From: Pseudomonadota bacterium | Lineage (GTDB): Bacteria; Pseudomonadota; Alphaproteobacteria; Rhizobiales; Beijerinckiaceae | Assembly: GCA_023422485.1 (NCBI GenBank) | Contig: JAGTAM010000653.1 | Coordinates: forward strand, 1 to 9,304 | DNA length: 9,304 nucleotides | Direction: 5' to 3' | In this document: piece after piece, positions 1-6,756 of the stretch | How positions within the stretch are numbered: position 1 is the first letter of the stretch | Layout of the letters: each line of letters starts with the position of its first letter | Notes under the pieces: generated by a model | Databases searched by the model: none | What the model was told of the DNA's origin: nothing | Seen by the model: the letters and a program-made list of their open reading frames with translations, nothing else | Program-made: the position numbers and the translations under genes

Positions 1-66
1 GCCTGTCACGGCCGGCTGCGGGACCCGGTTCGGGTCGGCGGTGAGGTTGATGGTGTCAGCGCTCAT
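1..66 (-). CDS. Possible N-terminal fragment of an unidentified leftward gene
   Basis: On the minus strand an ATG at 66-64 opens a frame that stays open for all 22 codons to the left edge. The translation begins MSADTINLTADPNRVPQPAV. Nearly all codons end in G or C, which matches the genuine genes in this window. No clear Shine-Dalgarno precedes the ATG; the upstream bases are mostly C, A and T. The fragment is too short to assign a family, and I see no signal peptide or known motif. Its orientation would make the region up to 397 a divergent intergenic space. It could also be a chance open frame, since stops are rare at this GC content. Confidence 0.4.
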   Translation of the reverse strand, partial: MSADTINLTADPNRVPQPAVTG

Positions 67-397
67 GATCCGGCGGATGTGGAGAGGGGTGGCCGGGTCT
101 GTCAACAGCGGCCAGCCCGAAAGCCGCAACAGGTTGGAGCCTGTCCGTCGCTGTTACATAGCACAGGTGCCGCGATCCGTGACCCCCACCAGCCACCCAG
201 GGGGCCTGCATCCGCGCTCCTGTGGCAACCATGCCCGCGGGAACCGCCGACATACGGGGCGCTTTCGGCTCGTTCGCGGGCCGTTCGCGCTGGCAGGGTA
301 TGTGACGAACGACACGCAAATGACCCTCGCGATGGCGGGGCGAGCGGGCTAAGGGGAAGCCCTTCCCCTTCCGGATCAAGCGAGGCAACGGGCTTTC
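67..397. promoter_or_regulatory. Putative divergent intergenic region upstream of the antiporter gene
   Basis: This 331-nt stretch carries no convincing gene. Open frames crossing it are Arg/Pro/His-rich and continue antisense or out of frame into the antiporter gene. It should hold the promoter for the rightward antiporter/MATE pair and, if real, for the leftward gene at 1-66. I find no clean sigma-70 promoter. The nearest leftward candidate is an extended -10-like TGCTATGTA reading down from about 163, with no good -35. Possible regulatory structure includes two copies of CGTTCGCG at 271-278 and 282-289 (11-bp period), a partial inverted copy CGAACG at 306-311, and the perfect inverted repeat at 351-370. 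Confidence 0.4.
351..370. repeat. Perfect 9-bp inverted repeat before the antiporter start
   Basis: AAGGGGAAG at 351-359 is followed by two C residues and then its exact reverse complement CTTCCCCTT at 362-370. The repeat ends 27 nt before the antiporter ATG at 398, so it lies in the probable 5' leader or core promoter. No T-run follows, so it does not look like an intrinsic terminator. It could be an operator for a dimeric regulator or a small leader hairpin of 8 bp with a 4-nt loop. The role is inferred only from position and symmetry. Confidence 0.5.
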
Positions 398-2296
398 ATG
401 GCGAGCGCCACGGACCATGCCAGCTTTCTGCCGCCGGTGCTGACCTTCCTGTCGGCGGCGGTGATCGGCGTCCCGCTCGTGCGCCTGCTCGGCCAGAGCG
501 CGGTGATCGGCTACCTTGTCGCGGGTGTGGTGATCGGACCGGCGGGCTTCTCGCTGATCGCCGAGCCCGAGACGGCCGCCAGCGTCGCCGAGATCGGCGT
601 CGTGCTGCTGCTGTTCATCGTCGGGCTCGAACTCGAGATCTCGCGGCTCGTCTCGATGCGGCGCGACATCTTCGGGCTCGGCGCCGCCCAATTGGCGCTG
701 TGCTCGCTGGTCATCGCGGGAGCGGCCCTTACCTACGGCCTGACGCCGGCGGCGGCGGGCGTCGTCGGCATCGCCATCGCGCTCTCGGCAACGGCGGTGG
801 CACTCCAACTGCTGGAAGAGCGCGGCGATCTCGGCTCGCCCTATGGCGGGCGCTCCTTCGCGGTGCTGCTGTTCCAGGACATCTCGGTGGTGGCGATCCT
901 GGCGCTGCTGCCGCTGCTGGCCTCGGCCGGCGCCACACCGAAGGACGGCTGGGTCGACGAGGGCCTGCGTTCCACCGGCCGGGCAGCGGTCGCGGTCGCG
1001 GGCGTGGTGCTCGTCGGGCGCTACGGCCTCAACCCGTTCTTCCGTCTTCTCGCGGCAGCGGGCGGACGCGAGGTGATGACGGCGGCCGCCCTCCTCGTCG
1101 TGCTCGGCACGGCGCTGGTAATGGAAAAGGCCGGCCTCTCCATGGCGATGGGCGCCTTCCTCGCCGGCGTCATGCTCGCCGAATCGAACTTCCGACATCA
1201 GTTGGAAGCCGACATCGAGCCGTTCCGCGGCATGCTGCTCGGCCTGTTCTTCATGAGCGTCGGCATGTCGATCGACGGCGGCCTGCTCACGAACCACTGG
1301 CTGGCGCTGCTCGCCGCGACCATGGCGGCGATCGCGGTGAAGATCGCTCTGGTGGCTGGCCTGTTCCGCTTGTTCGGCTCACCCTGGCTCGACGCCCTGC
1401 GCGGCGCGGCGGTGCTGGCGCCGGCCGGCGAGTTCGCCTTCGTGATCCTGCCCGCGGCGGGCGACCTGCATATCCTCGCCTCGGACGTGACCCGCTTCTG
1501 CGTCGCGCTCGCCGCCCTCACCATGCTGGTCGGCCCCATCGCCGCCAAGGGGCTCGACGCGCTGATCGCCCGACGGCCGAAGGAGGCCGAGCCGCCCTCC
1601 GACGTCGGCGAGTCGCTGGAATCCGGCGATACTCGCGTGCTGGTAGTGGGCTTCGGCCGTTTCGGGCAGATCCTGGCGCAGGTGCTGCTGGCCGAGGGCA
1701 TCAACATCACCGTGATCGACAAGGACGTCGAGCAGATCCGCAACGCGACGAGCTTCGGCTTCCGCATCTATTACGGCGACGGGACCCGGCTCGACGTGCT
1801 GCGCGCCTCCGGCCTCGCCAAGGCGGAGCTGATCTGCGTCTGCATCGACGATGCACCGGCGGCGCTGAAGATCGTCGACATGGTCCACGAGGAATTTCCG
1901 AACGTGCGTACCTATGTGCGCGCCTACGATCGGACGCACGCCATCGAACTGATGAACCGCGACGTCGATTTCCAGCTTCGTGAGACCGTCGAATCCGCCC
2001 TCGGCTTCGGCCGCGCCACCCTGGAGAGTCTGGGGTTGTCGGCAGACGCCGCCGCGCGCCGCGTCGAGGACGTGCGCAAGCGCGACGTCGCCCGCCTCGT
2101 GCTGCAGCAGGCCGGCGCAATGCCGGACGGGTCGGGCTGGCTGCGCGGCACACCGGAATTGCGGCCCGAGCCGCTCACCGCGCCGAAGAGCCCCTCGCGG
2201 GCGCTCAGCGCCGAGACCCGCGGCCTGATCGGGCCGCAGCCTCACGAATCCGCCGCCCGCGCGCTCGAACCCGAGGATGCCGAGCCGAATGCCTGA
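398..2296 (+). CDS. CPA2-family monovalent cation:proton antiporter, KefB/KefC-like
   Basis: This 632-residue inner-membrane protein should exchange K+ (or Na+) for H+ and belongs to the CPA2 family. Residues about 10-385 are a run of hydrophobic helices forming the exchanger domain. FQDIS at 159-163 and HQLEADIEPF at 267-276, followed by GMLLGLFFMSVGMSID, are hallmarks of KefB/KefC proteins. A TrkA-N (RCK-type) nucleotide-binding domain follows at about 412-525: the Rossmann motif GFGRFG is at 418-423, and the acidic residue ending the second strand is D441. The tail after about 560 is Pro/Ala/Glu-rich and probably disordered. In E. coli, Kef proteins are gated by glutathione adducts through this cytosolic domain; whether that holds here is not visible. 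GAGG at 382-385 gives a weak ribosome site 12 nt before this ATG, and the hydrophobic domain begins soon after it. The final codons overlap the MATE gene, which suggests one operon. Confidence 0.92.
   Translation: MASATDHASFLPPVLTFLSAAVIGVPLVRLLGQSAVIGYLVAGVVIGPAGFSLIAEPETAASVAEIGVVLLLFIVGLELEISRLVSMRRDIFGLGAAQLALCSLVIAGAALTYGLTPAAAGVVGIAIALSATAVALQLLEERGDLGSPYGGRSFAVLLFQDISVVAILALLPLLASAGATPKDGWVDEGLRSTGRAAVAVAGVVLVGRYGLNPFFRLLAAAGGREVMTAAALLVVLGTALVMEKAGLSMAMGAFLAGVMLAESNFRHQLEADIEPFRGMLLGLFFMSVGMSIDGGLLTNHWLALLAATMAAIAVKIALVAGLFRLFGSPWLDALRGAAVLAPAGEFAFVILPAAGDLHILASDVTRFCVALAALTMLVGPIAAKGLDALIARRPKEAEPPSDVGESLESGDTRVLVVGFGRFGQILAQVLLAEGINITVIDKDVEQIRNATSFGFRIYYGDGTRLDVLRASGLAKAELICVCIDDAPAALKIVDMVHEEFPNVRTYVRAYDRTHAIELMNRDVDFQLRETVESALGFGRATLESLGLSADAAARRVEDVRKRDVARLVLQQAGAMPDGSGWLRGTPELRPEPLTAPKSPSRALSAETRGLIGPQPHESAARALEPEDAEPNA
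2273..2276 (+). promoter_or_regulatory. Ribosome binding site that decides the MATE start
   Basis: GAGG lies inside the end of the antiporter gene. It directly abuts an upstream in-frame ATG at 2277, leaving no spacing, but sits 12 nt before the ATG at 2289. The second ATG is therefore the more likely start. Confidence 0.45.
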
Positions 2297-3728
2297 CACG
2301 GGCGAAGGGCCGGGACGGGACGAGGGCGGGGCGCGCTTCGTCTCAGGCTCGATCCTGCGCCATGTCGTGGTGATGAGCGCGACCGGCTCGGTCGGCCTGA
2401 TGGCGATCTTCGCCGTCGACCTCCTGTCGCTGTTCTACGTCTCGAAGCTCGGCGATCCGGCGCTGACGGCCGCGGTCGGTTTCGCCTCGATCGTCCAGTT
2501 CTTCGCCATCGCCATCAATATCGGCTTGATGATCGCCGCAGGGGCTCTCGTGTCGCGGTCGATCGGCGCGCACGACCTCGACGGGGCACGGCGGATCGCG
2601 ACTTCGGTCACGGTCCACTGCGTGATCGCGTCGGGCGTGCTCGCCGCCCTCCTGCTCGCGCTGCTCGATCCGCTGCTCTCGGCGATCGGCGCGGAGGGGC
2701 ATACCCTCGAGGTGGCCAAGCGCTACCTCTGGATCAGCCTGCCGTCGAACCTCTTGCTCGGGCCGGGCATGCTGTTCACCGGGCTCCTGCGCGCGGTCGG
2801 CGCGGCGCGGGAAGCGATGTTCGTGACGCTCGGCGGCGCCGTCGTCACCGTCTTCGTCGATCCGCTGCTGATCTTCGGCTTCGGACTCGGCGTGGACGGC
2901 GCGGCTCTGGCCGTCTGCATCGCCCGGGTCACCTTCATCGCCGTCGGCTGGGCCGGGGCCCGGCGCTACCGGATGCTCGAACCACCGAGCCTCGCCGCGA
3001 TCCTCGGCGACCTGCCGCTGGTGGCCCGTATCGCCGGCCCGGCGGTGCTCACGAACCTTGCCCCGTCCGTCGCCAGCGCCTTCGTCGCACACGCGCTGTC
3101 CGGCTTCGGGCCGCCGGCGATCGCCGGCAACGTGGTGATCGAGCGCCTCGCGCCCGTCGCCTTCTGCGGATTATTCGCGATGTCGGGCTCGATCGGTCCG
3201 ATTCTGGGCCAGAACTGGGGCGCCGGCCGCTTCGACCGGATGCGGGGCGTCCTCCAGGTCGGTGCGGGGGTGACGGCGCTCTACGTCGTCCTCGTCTGGC
3301 TGCTTCTGGCGCTGGCGCGGGCCCCGCTGGCCGGCGCCTTCGAACTCAAGGGCGTGGCGGCCGAGCTGTTCGGCTTCTTCTGCCTCGTGAGCGGGCCGGT
3401 CTGGTTCTTCAACGGGCTGCTGTTCCTGGCCAATGCCTCGTTCAACAATCTCGGCTTCCCCTTCCTCTCCACCCTGTTGAATTGGGGCCGTGCGACACTG
3501 GGCACGGTCCCGCCCGCCCTCGTGGGAGCGGCGTGGTACGGACCGGAGGGCGTGATCGCCGGGACGGGCATCGGGTCGATCGCCTTCGGGGTGACGGGTC
3601 TCGCCCTCGCCTTTCGCACCGTGGGCCGACTCGAGCGCGGCGCGCGGATCGAGGAGGCCCCTGCCCTCGATGCGCCCACGGCCGACGAGGCGGTGCAGGC
3701 CGCACCCTCGAGCGGGATGTCCCTTTGA
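2289..3728 (+). CDS. MATE-family multidrug/metabolite efflux transporter (NorM/DinF-like)
   Basis: From the ATG at 2289 this is a 479-residue, strongly hydrophobic protein, a normal length for 12-helix MATE exporters, which expel organic cations or metabolites using H+ or Na+ gradients. The pseudo-twofold repeat of the family is visible: ALVSRSIGAHD at about 86-96 in the N-half matches GPILGQNWGAGR at about 303-314 in the C-half, both at the cytoplasmic end of a helix and followed by charged residues. The first 22 residues are Gly/Asp/Glu-rich and precede the first helix; the last 35 or so form a polar cytoplasmic tail. Another in-frame ATG at 2277 would add four residues but has no properly spaced ribosome site. 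The start overlaps the last 8 nt of the antiporter gene, so translational coupling is likely. Substrate cannot be read from the sequence. Confidence 0.9.
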   Translation: MPDTGEGPGRDEGGARFVSGSILRHVVVMSATGSVGLMAIFAVDLLSLFYVSKLGDPALTAAVGFASIVQFFAIAINIGLMIAAGALVSRSIGAHDLDGARRIATSVTVHCVIASGVLAALLLALLDPLLSAIGAEGHTLEVAKRYLWISLPSNLLLGPGMLFTGLLRAVGAAREAMFVTLGGAVVTVFVDPLLIFGFGLGVDGAALAVCIARVTFIAVGWAGARRYRMLEPPSLAAILGDLPLVARIAGPAVLTNLAPSVASAFVAHALSGFGPPAIAGNVVIERLAPVAFCGLFAMSGSIGPILGQNWGAGRFDRMRGVLQVGAGVTALYVVLVWLLLALARAPLAGAFELKGVAAELFGFFCLVSGPVWFFNGLLFLANASFNNLGFPFLSTLLNWGRATLGTVPPALVGAAWYGPEGVIAGTGIGSIAFGVTGLALAFRTVGRLERGARIEEAPALDAPTADEAVQAAPSSGMSL

Positions 3729-3993
3729 CGATGCCGGCGCCGGATTGCCGCTATCCCTAGGGAAATCGACGCGAAATCGGGCTTAGCGCTGGTCAGCCCC
3801 GCCCGGTTGCGACACACTCTCGGTCGAGGCCGTTCCGGCGAGCCTCCGGGCGTGAGTGTCGACGGCCATCGCCGGCGCGCGGCCGGAACGAAGATGGGCT
3901 TCGCGTCATGCGCTCGTTGTCACGGCGCGTTTCCGGCAGGACCCAGGAGCGTTCGGCATCCGGACCGTTGCTGCTCCCGCGAGGCGCCCGGCC
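3729..3993. other. Intergenic region between MATE and DUF937 genes
   Basis: This 265-nt region holds no gene I can support. It begins with GC-rich palindromes: CCGGCGCCGG at 3734-3743 and TCCCTAGGGA at 3754-3763. Two copies of GAAATCG follow at 3762-3768 and 3773-3779, again with an 11-bp period. None is followed by a T-run, so no intrinsic terminator is evident. The DUF937 frame stays open upstream to an ATG at 3856, but that extension is Arg-rich and unlike the family N-terminus. The promoter for the next gene presumably lies here, but no consensus -35/-10 pair stands out. Confidence 0.4.
3981..3984 (+). promoter_or_regulatory. Ribosome binding site of the DUF937 gene
   Basis: GAGG sits 9 nt before the ATG at 3994, a good spacing. 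It favours that start over the upstream ATG at 3856 and over the in-frame ATG at 4003. Confidence 0.5.
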
Positions 3994-4782
3994 ATGTACA
4001 CGATGTTCGACATCCTTCAGAGCCAGGGTGACGCGAGCGTGAAGGCCTTCGGGCAGCAATTCGGTCTCACGCCGGAGCAGACCCGCCGCGCCATGGAGGC
4101 TCTGCTGCCGGCCCTGACCATGGGAATGCAGCGCAACGCCGGGACCGATCCCATGGGGTTCGGGCGCCTGTTCGGGCTCGCCCAGCCGGGAATGGCGCAG
4201 CCGCAACCCGGCGCCGACATGCTGGCGGGGCTGTTCGGCTCGCCCATGATCGCGCAGGCGGTGATCCAGCAGGCCTCCACGGCGAGCGGCGTCGGCGCCC
4301 AGGCCCTCCGGCAGATGCTGCCGATTATGGCTGGCATGATCGTAGCCGGCATCGTCCACCTGCTTCTCAACGCGCCCGCCCCGGCTCCGGCCGCGGAACC
4401 CCCGCCCTCCCCCTATCCGGTCGGCACGCTCTGGACCGATTGGCTCAATGGGCTTACCGCCGCCGCCCAGGCGACCCCCTCGGCAAAGCCGTCGGCGCCG
4501 CGGCCCGAGGTGCGCTCGACCGGCCGGAAAGCGGAGGCCGCACCCCTGCCGGACGCGACGAAGGCCTCGATGGACGTGCTCCAGCAGATGCTCCAGACCG
4601 GTGCGGAGGTTCAGGAGCAGAACGTCAAGGCGATGAAGGAGGCGTTCGACGCCTTCTGGAGCCAGCCCAAGCCGGAGGCCGAAAAGACCGGACCGGAAGC
4701 GGCCCCCTCGTCACCGACGGCATCCCCCTCCCGCGCCGGGGAGGGAAATCCGCCGAAACGCAAGCCGGTCGCCAAGAGCTGA
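3994..4782 (+). CDS. DUF937-domain protein of unknown function
   Basis: From the ATG at 3994 this is a 262-residue protein. The N-terminal half looks like DUF937 (YidB-related). A first helical unit at about 20-48 contains QQFGLTPEQTRRAMEALLPA, and a second at about 88-125 contains GVGAQALRQMLPIMAGMIVA. The hydrophobic stretch at 108-125 could be a buried helix or a single membrane helix; no signal peptide precedes it. Residues about 126-190 are a Pro/Ala-rich linker. A conserved-looking amphipathic helix follows at about 193-222 (MDVLQQMLQTGAEVQEQNVK onward), of a kind I recall in rhizobial DUF937 proteins, then a charged tail ending in Lys-rich sequence. The gene stands alone, with its own gap upstream and a hairpin downstream, and faces purH. 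DUF937 has no established biochemical function that I can name with confidence. Confidence 0.75.
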   Translation: MYTMFDILQSQGDASVKAFGQQFGLTPEQTRRAMEALLPALTMGMQRNAGTDPMGFGRLFGLAQPGMAQPQPGADMLAGLFGSPMIAQAVIQQASTASGVGAQALRQMLPIMAGMIVAGIVHLLLNAPAPAPAAEPPPSPYPVGTLWTDWLNGLTAAAQATPSAKPSAPRPEVRSTGRKAEAAPLPDATKASMDVLQQMLQTGAEVQEQNVKAMKEAFDAFWSQPKPEAEKTGPEAAPSSPTASPSRAGEGNPPKRKPVAKS

Positions 4783-4790
4783 GCGCTTTG

Positions 4791-4802
4791 GATCGGCCGA
4801 TC
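4791..4802. repeat. Perfect 12-bp palindrome after the DUF937 gene
   Basis: GATCGGCCGATC is a perfect palindrome 8 nt after the DUF937 stop codon. It is immediately followed by the terminator-like hairpin at 4805-4829. It may add to that structure or be incidental in this GC-rich DNA. Confidence 0.4.
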
Positions 4803-4804
4803 AG

Positions 4805-4833
4805 GGGTCAAGCCGAATCCGGTTGACCCGTTT
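4805..4833 (+). terminator. Candidate terminator hairpin for the DUF937 transcript
   Basis: GGGTCAA at 4805-4811 pairs exactly with TTGACCC at 4823-4829. Two further G-C pairs are possible inside if one G is bulged. The stem is followed by G and TTT at 4830-4833, a short T-run only. It lies 22 nt after the DUF937 stop, in a convergent gap where a terminator is expected. The weak T-tract keeps confidence moderate. Confidence 0.45.
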
Positions 4834-4836
4834 GGT

Positions 4837-4926
4837 CATCGCAAGGCGAGGCGCAGCCAATCCAGCGGCGCGCGACCTTTCCGGAGGCAGCCGCGCCGTG
4901 GATCGCGTCTTCTCCGCCTCGCGATG
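4837..4926. repeat. About 90-nt imperfect extragenic palindrome, REP/BIME-like
   Basis: The left arm at 4837-4872 and right arm at 4892-4926 are imperfect reverse complements. CATCGC at 4837-4842 pairs with GCGATG at 4921-4926. AGGCG at 4844-4848 pairs with CGCCT at 4915-4919. ATCCA at 4860-4864 pairs with TGGAT at 4899-4903. CGGCGCG at 4866-4872 pairs with CGCGCCG at 4892-4898. A small extra stem (CCT/AGG) can form at the tip. The arm pattern, CATxGCxAGGCG then xAATCCAG, resembles short palindromes I recall scattered between genes in Rhizobiales genomes. It starts 54 nt after the DUF937 stop and ends 52 nt from the purH stop, so it could terminate or protect both transcripts. Confidence 0.6.
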
Positions 4927-4978
4927 CCGGTTTACGGCGAAATCCGAGGTGAACCACTGGGAACCGGCGTCGCCCGAC

Positions 4979-6577
4979 TCAGTGCCGGAAGTGGCGTACG
5001 CCGGTGAACACCATGGCGAGGCCCGCCTCGTCGGCGGCGCGGATCACCTCGTCATCGCGCAACGAGCCGCCGGGTTGGATCACGGCGGTGGCGCCGGCCT
5101 CGGCCGCGGCGAGCAGGCCGTCGGCGAAGGGGAAGAAGGCGTCGGACGCCACGGCAGAACCCTTGGCCAGGGTCTCCGAAAGCCCGAGACGCGCGGCCGC
5201 TTCCGCAGCCTTGCGCGCGGCCGTGATCGAGGAATCGACCCGTGACATCTGCCCGGCGCCGATGCCGACCGTGGCGCCGCCCTTGGCGTAGACGATGGCA
5301 TTCGACTTCACGTGTTTGGCCACCCGGTAGGCGAAGCGCATGTCGGCGAGTTCGTGCTCGCTCGGCGCACGCTTCGTGACGACCTTGAGCTCCATGTCGT
5401 CCACGCTGAGCGCATCCCGGCCCTGGACGAGGAAGCCGCCCGCCACGGTGCGGAGGGTCTCGCCCTTCGCCCGCGGATCGGCGAGTCCGCCGGCTAGCAG
5501 CAGCCGCAGGTTCTTCTTGGCGCCGACGATGGCGAGCGCCTCCTCGGAGGCGTCCGGCGCGATGATGACCTCGGTGAAGATCTCGACGATCTTTCTCGCG
5601 GCCTCGGCGTCGAGGGGGCGGTTGAGGGCAACGATGCCGCCGAAGGCCGAGGTCGGGTCGCAGGCGAGTGCCCGCTCGTAGGCTTCGAGCAGGCTCGCGC
5701 CTTCCGCCACGCCGCAAGGATTGGCGTGCTTGATGATCGCCACCGCCGCCTTGCGGGCGGGATCGAACTCGGCGACGCATTCGTAGGCGGCGTCGGTGTC
5801 GTTGAGGTTGTTGTAGGACAGTTCCTTGCCCTGCACCTGCCGGGCGGTGGCGATGCCGGGTCGCAGCGTGCCGGGCAAGCGATAGAAGGCGGCCGATTGG
5901 TGCGGGTTCTCGCCGTAGCGCAGGCTCTGCGCGAGCGTGCCGCCGAGCGCCTTGAAGGTTGGGGCCTGATCGCCACCCTCGACCTCGGCGAGCCAGTTGG
6001 CGATGGCCGCGTCATAGGAGGCGGTGCGTGAAAACGCCTTCTGCGCCAGCCGGCGGCGGGTGGCAGCGGCGAGCTGGCCGTCCTGCGCGGAGAGTTCGGC
6101 GAGGATGGCGTCATAATCCGAGACATCGACCACCACGGCGACGTCGGCGTGGTTCTTGGCCGCCGCGCGGATCATGGCGGGTCCGCCGACATCGATATTC
6201 TCGACGCAGTCGTCATAGGCCTTACCGGCCTTCAGGGTCTCCTCGAACGGGTAGAGGTTGACCACGAGCAGGTCGATGGCGCCGATCCCGTGGGCAGCGA
6301 GCGCCGCCTGATGCTCGGGATTGTCGCGCACCGCCAGCAGGCCGCCATGGACCGCCGGATGCAGCGTCTTCACTCTTCCGTCCATCATCTCGGGAAAGCG
6401 GGTCAGCTCCGACACCTCTTTCACGGCGAGTCCCGCCTCGGTGAGCGCACGATGGGTGCCGCCGGTCGAGACCAACTCGACGCCCCGCCGGCTCAGCGCC
6501 GTGGCGAAGTCCGTGAGCCCGGTCTTGTCAGAGACGGAGAGAAGGGCGCGGGTGACCCGGATCTGGTCGCGCGGCAT
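4979..6577 (-). CDS. purH: Bifunctional AICAR transformylase/IMP cyclohydrolase PurH
   Basis: This 532-residue cytosolic enzyme catalyses the last two steps of IMP synthesis: formylation of AICAR with 10-formyl-tetrahydrofolate, then ring closure of FAICAR. Its length matches the family (E. coli about 529). The N-terminal cyclohydrolase (MGS-like) domain shows KTLHP at 70-74, then HGGLLA, NLYPFEET and NIDVGGPAMIRAAAKNH. The transformylase domain shows RYGENPHQSAAFY, LSYNNLNDTDAA and the catalytic IKHANPCG motif with K283 and H284, then DPTSAFGGIVALNR. The C-terminus FTGVRHFRH is typical and shows the gene is complete. The ATG at 6577 begins just before the conserved RALLSVSDKTGL segment; its ribosome site is weak (an AGG about 9 nt upstream). 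The gene lies 179 nt downstream of the heparinase-like gene, with a strong stem-loop between them. Confidence 0.98.
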   Translation of the reverse strand: MPRDQIRVTRALLSVSDKTGLTDFATALSRRGVELVSTGGTHRALTEAGLAVKEVSELTRFPEMMDGRVKTLHPAVHGGLLAVRDNPEHQAALAAHGIGAIDLLVVNLYPFEETLKAGKAYDDCVENIDVGGPAMIRAAAKNHADVAVVVDVSDYDAILAELSAQDGQLAAATRRRLAQKAFSRTASYDAAIANWLAEVEGGDQAPTFKALGGTLAQSLRYGENPHQSAAFYRLPGTLRPGIATARQVQGKELSYNNLNDTDAAYECVAEFDPARKAAVAIIKHANPCGVAEGASLLEAYERALACDPTSAFGGIVALNRPLDAEAARKIVEIFTEVIIAPDASEEALAIVGAKKNLRLLLAGGLADPRAKGETLRTVAGGFLVQGRDALSVDDMELKVVTKRAPSEHELADMRFAYRVAKHVKSNAIVYAKGGATVGIGAGQMSRVDSSITAARKAAEAAARLGLSETLAKGSAVASDAFFPFADGLLAAAEAGATAVIQPGGSLRDDEVIRAADEAGLAMVFTGVRHFRH

Positions 6578-6704
6578 GGGAACGGCCTATGTCGTCAAAC
6601 GAGGAATTTGCGCGCGCGGTAGCACGGAACCGACGGGGGCGGCCAGTTGAAGACGCCGGTGTCGGATGACGGAACCGGCTGTTTCAACCGCCTCCGGCGC
6701 GACC
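6578..6704 (-). other. Leader region upstream of purH
   Basis: This 127-nt stretch between the stem-loop at 6705-6752 and the purH ATG has no gene. Read on the minus strand it contains TTGAAA near its upstream end, but no matching -10 about 17 nt later, and TTGACG too close to the start to be a -35. If the upstream stem-loop ends the heparinase transcript, purH would need a promoter here. I cannot identify a convincing one. Confidence 0.3.
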
Positions 6705-6752
6705 AGCATCGTCCCGAAAGGCGGTCACCGGCTTTCGGACAACGACGATGCT
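6705..6752 (-). terminator. 48-nt two-part stem-loop between heparinase-like gene and purH
   Basis: An outer 9-bp perfect stem pairs AGCATCGTC at 6705-6713 with GACGATGCT at 6744-6752. Directly inside, CCGAAAG at 6714-6720 pairs exactly with CTTTCGG at 6732-6738. The loop is 11 nt and a 5-nt bulge (6739-6743) lies on one side. On the coding strand it begins 4 nt after the heparinase-like stop codon. No T-run follows, so it is not a classic intrinsic terminator. It may be a mRNA 3'-end stabiliser, a processing site, a Rho-linked terminator or a leader element of purH. Confidence 0.55.
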
Positions 6753-6756
6753 CTCA

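Noticed and set aside
134..160. TTGGAG ... TACATA as a forward promoter
   Set aside because: The spacer is only 15 bp and both boxes match poorly. It also lies more than 230 nt before the antiporter start.
56..1297. 413-codon antisense open frame over the antiporter gene
   Set aside because: Composition is dominated by Arg, His, Glu and Gln, typical of the reverse complement of a GC-rich membrane protein gene. No motif was recognised.
79..1983. Very long open frame (634 codons) overlapping the antiporter gene in another forward frame
   Set aside because: It is extremely Arg/Gly/Pro-rich with no recognisable domain and overlaps a clear CPA2 antiporter. Long shadow frames are expected at this GC content.
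1379..2299. 306-codon antisense open frame at the end of the antiporter gene
   Set aside because: It lies across the conserved TrkA-N domain coding region and shows no family features, so it is a shadow frame.
3856..3993. N-terminal extension of the DUF937 gene from the ATG at 3856
   Set aside because: The added 46 residues are Arg-rich and unlike the family. The ATG at 3994 has GAGG at a suitable spacing.
4823..5245. 140-codon forward open frame in the convergent gap
   Set aside because: It runs through the palindromic element and then antisense into the conserved purH C-terminus. Its composition is shadow-like.
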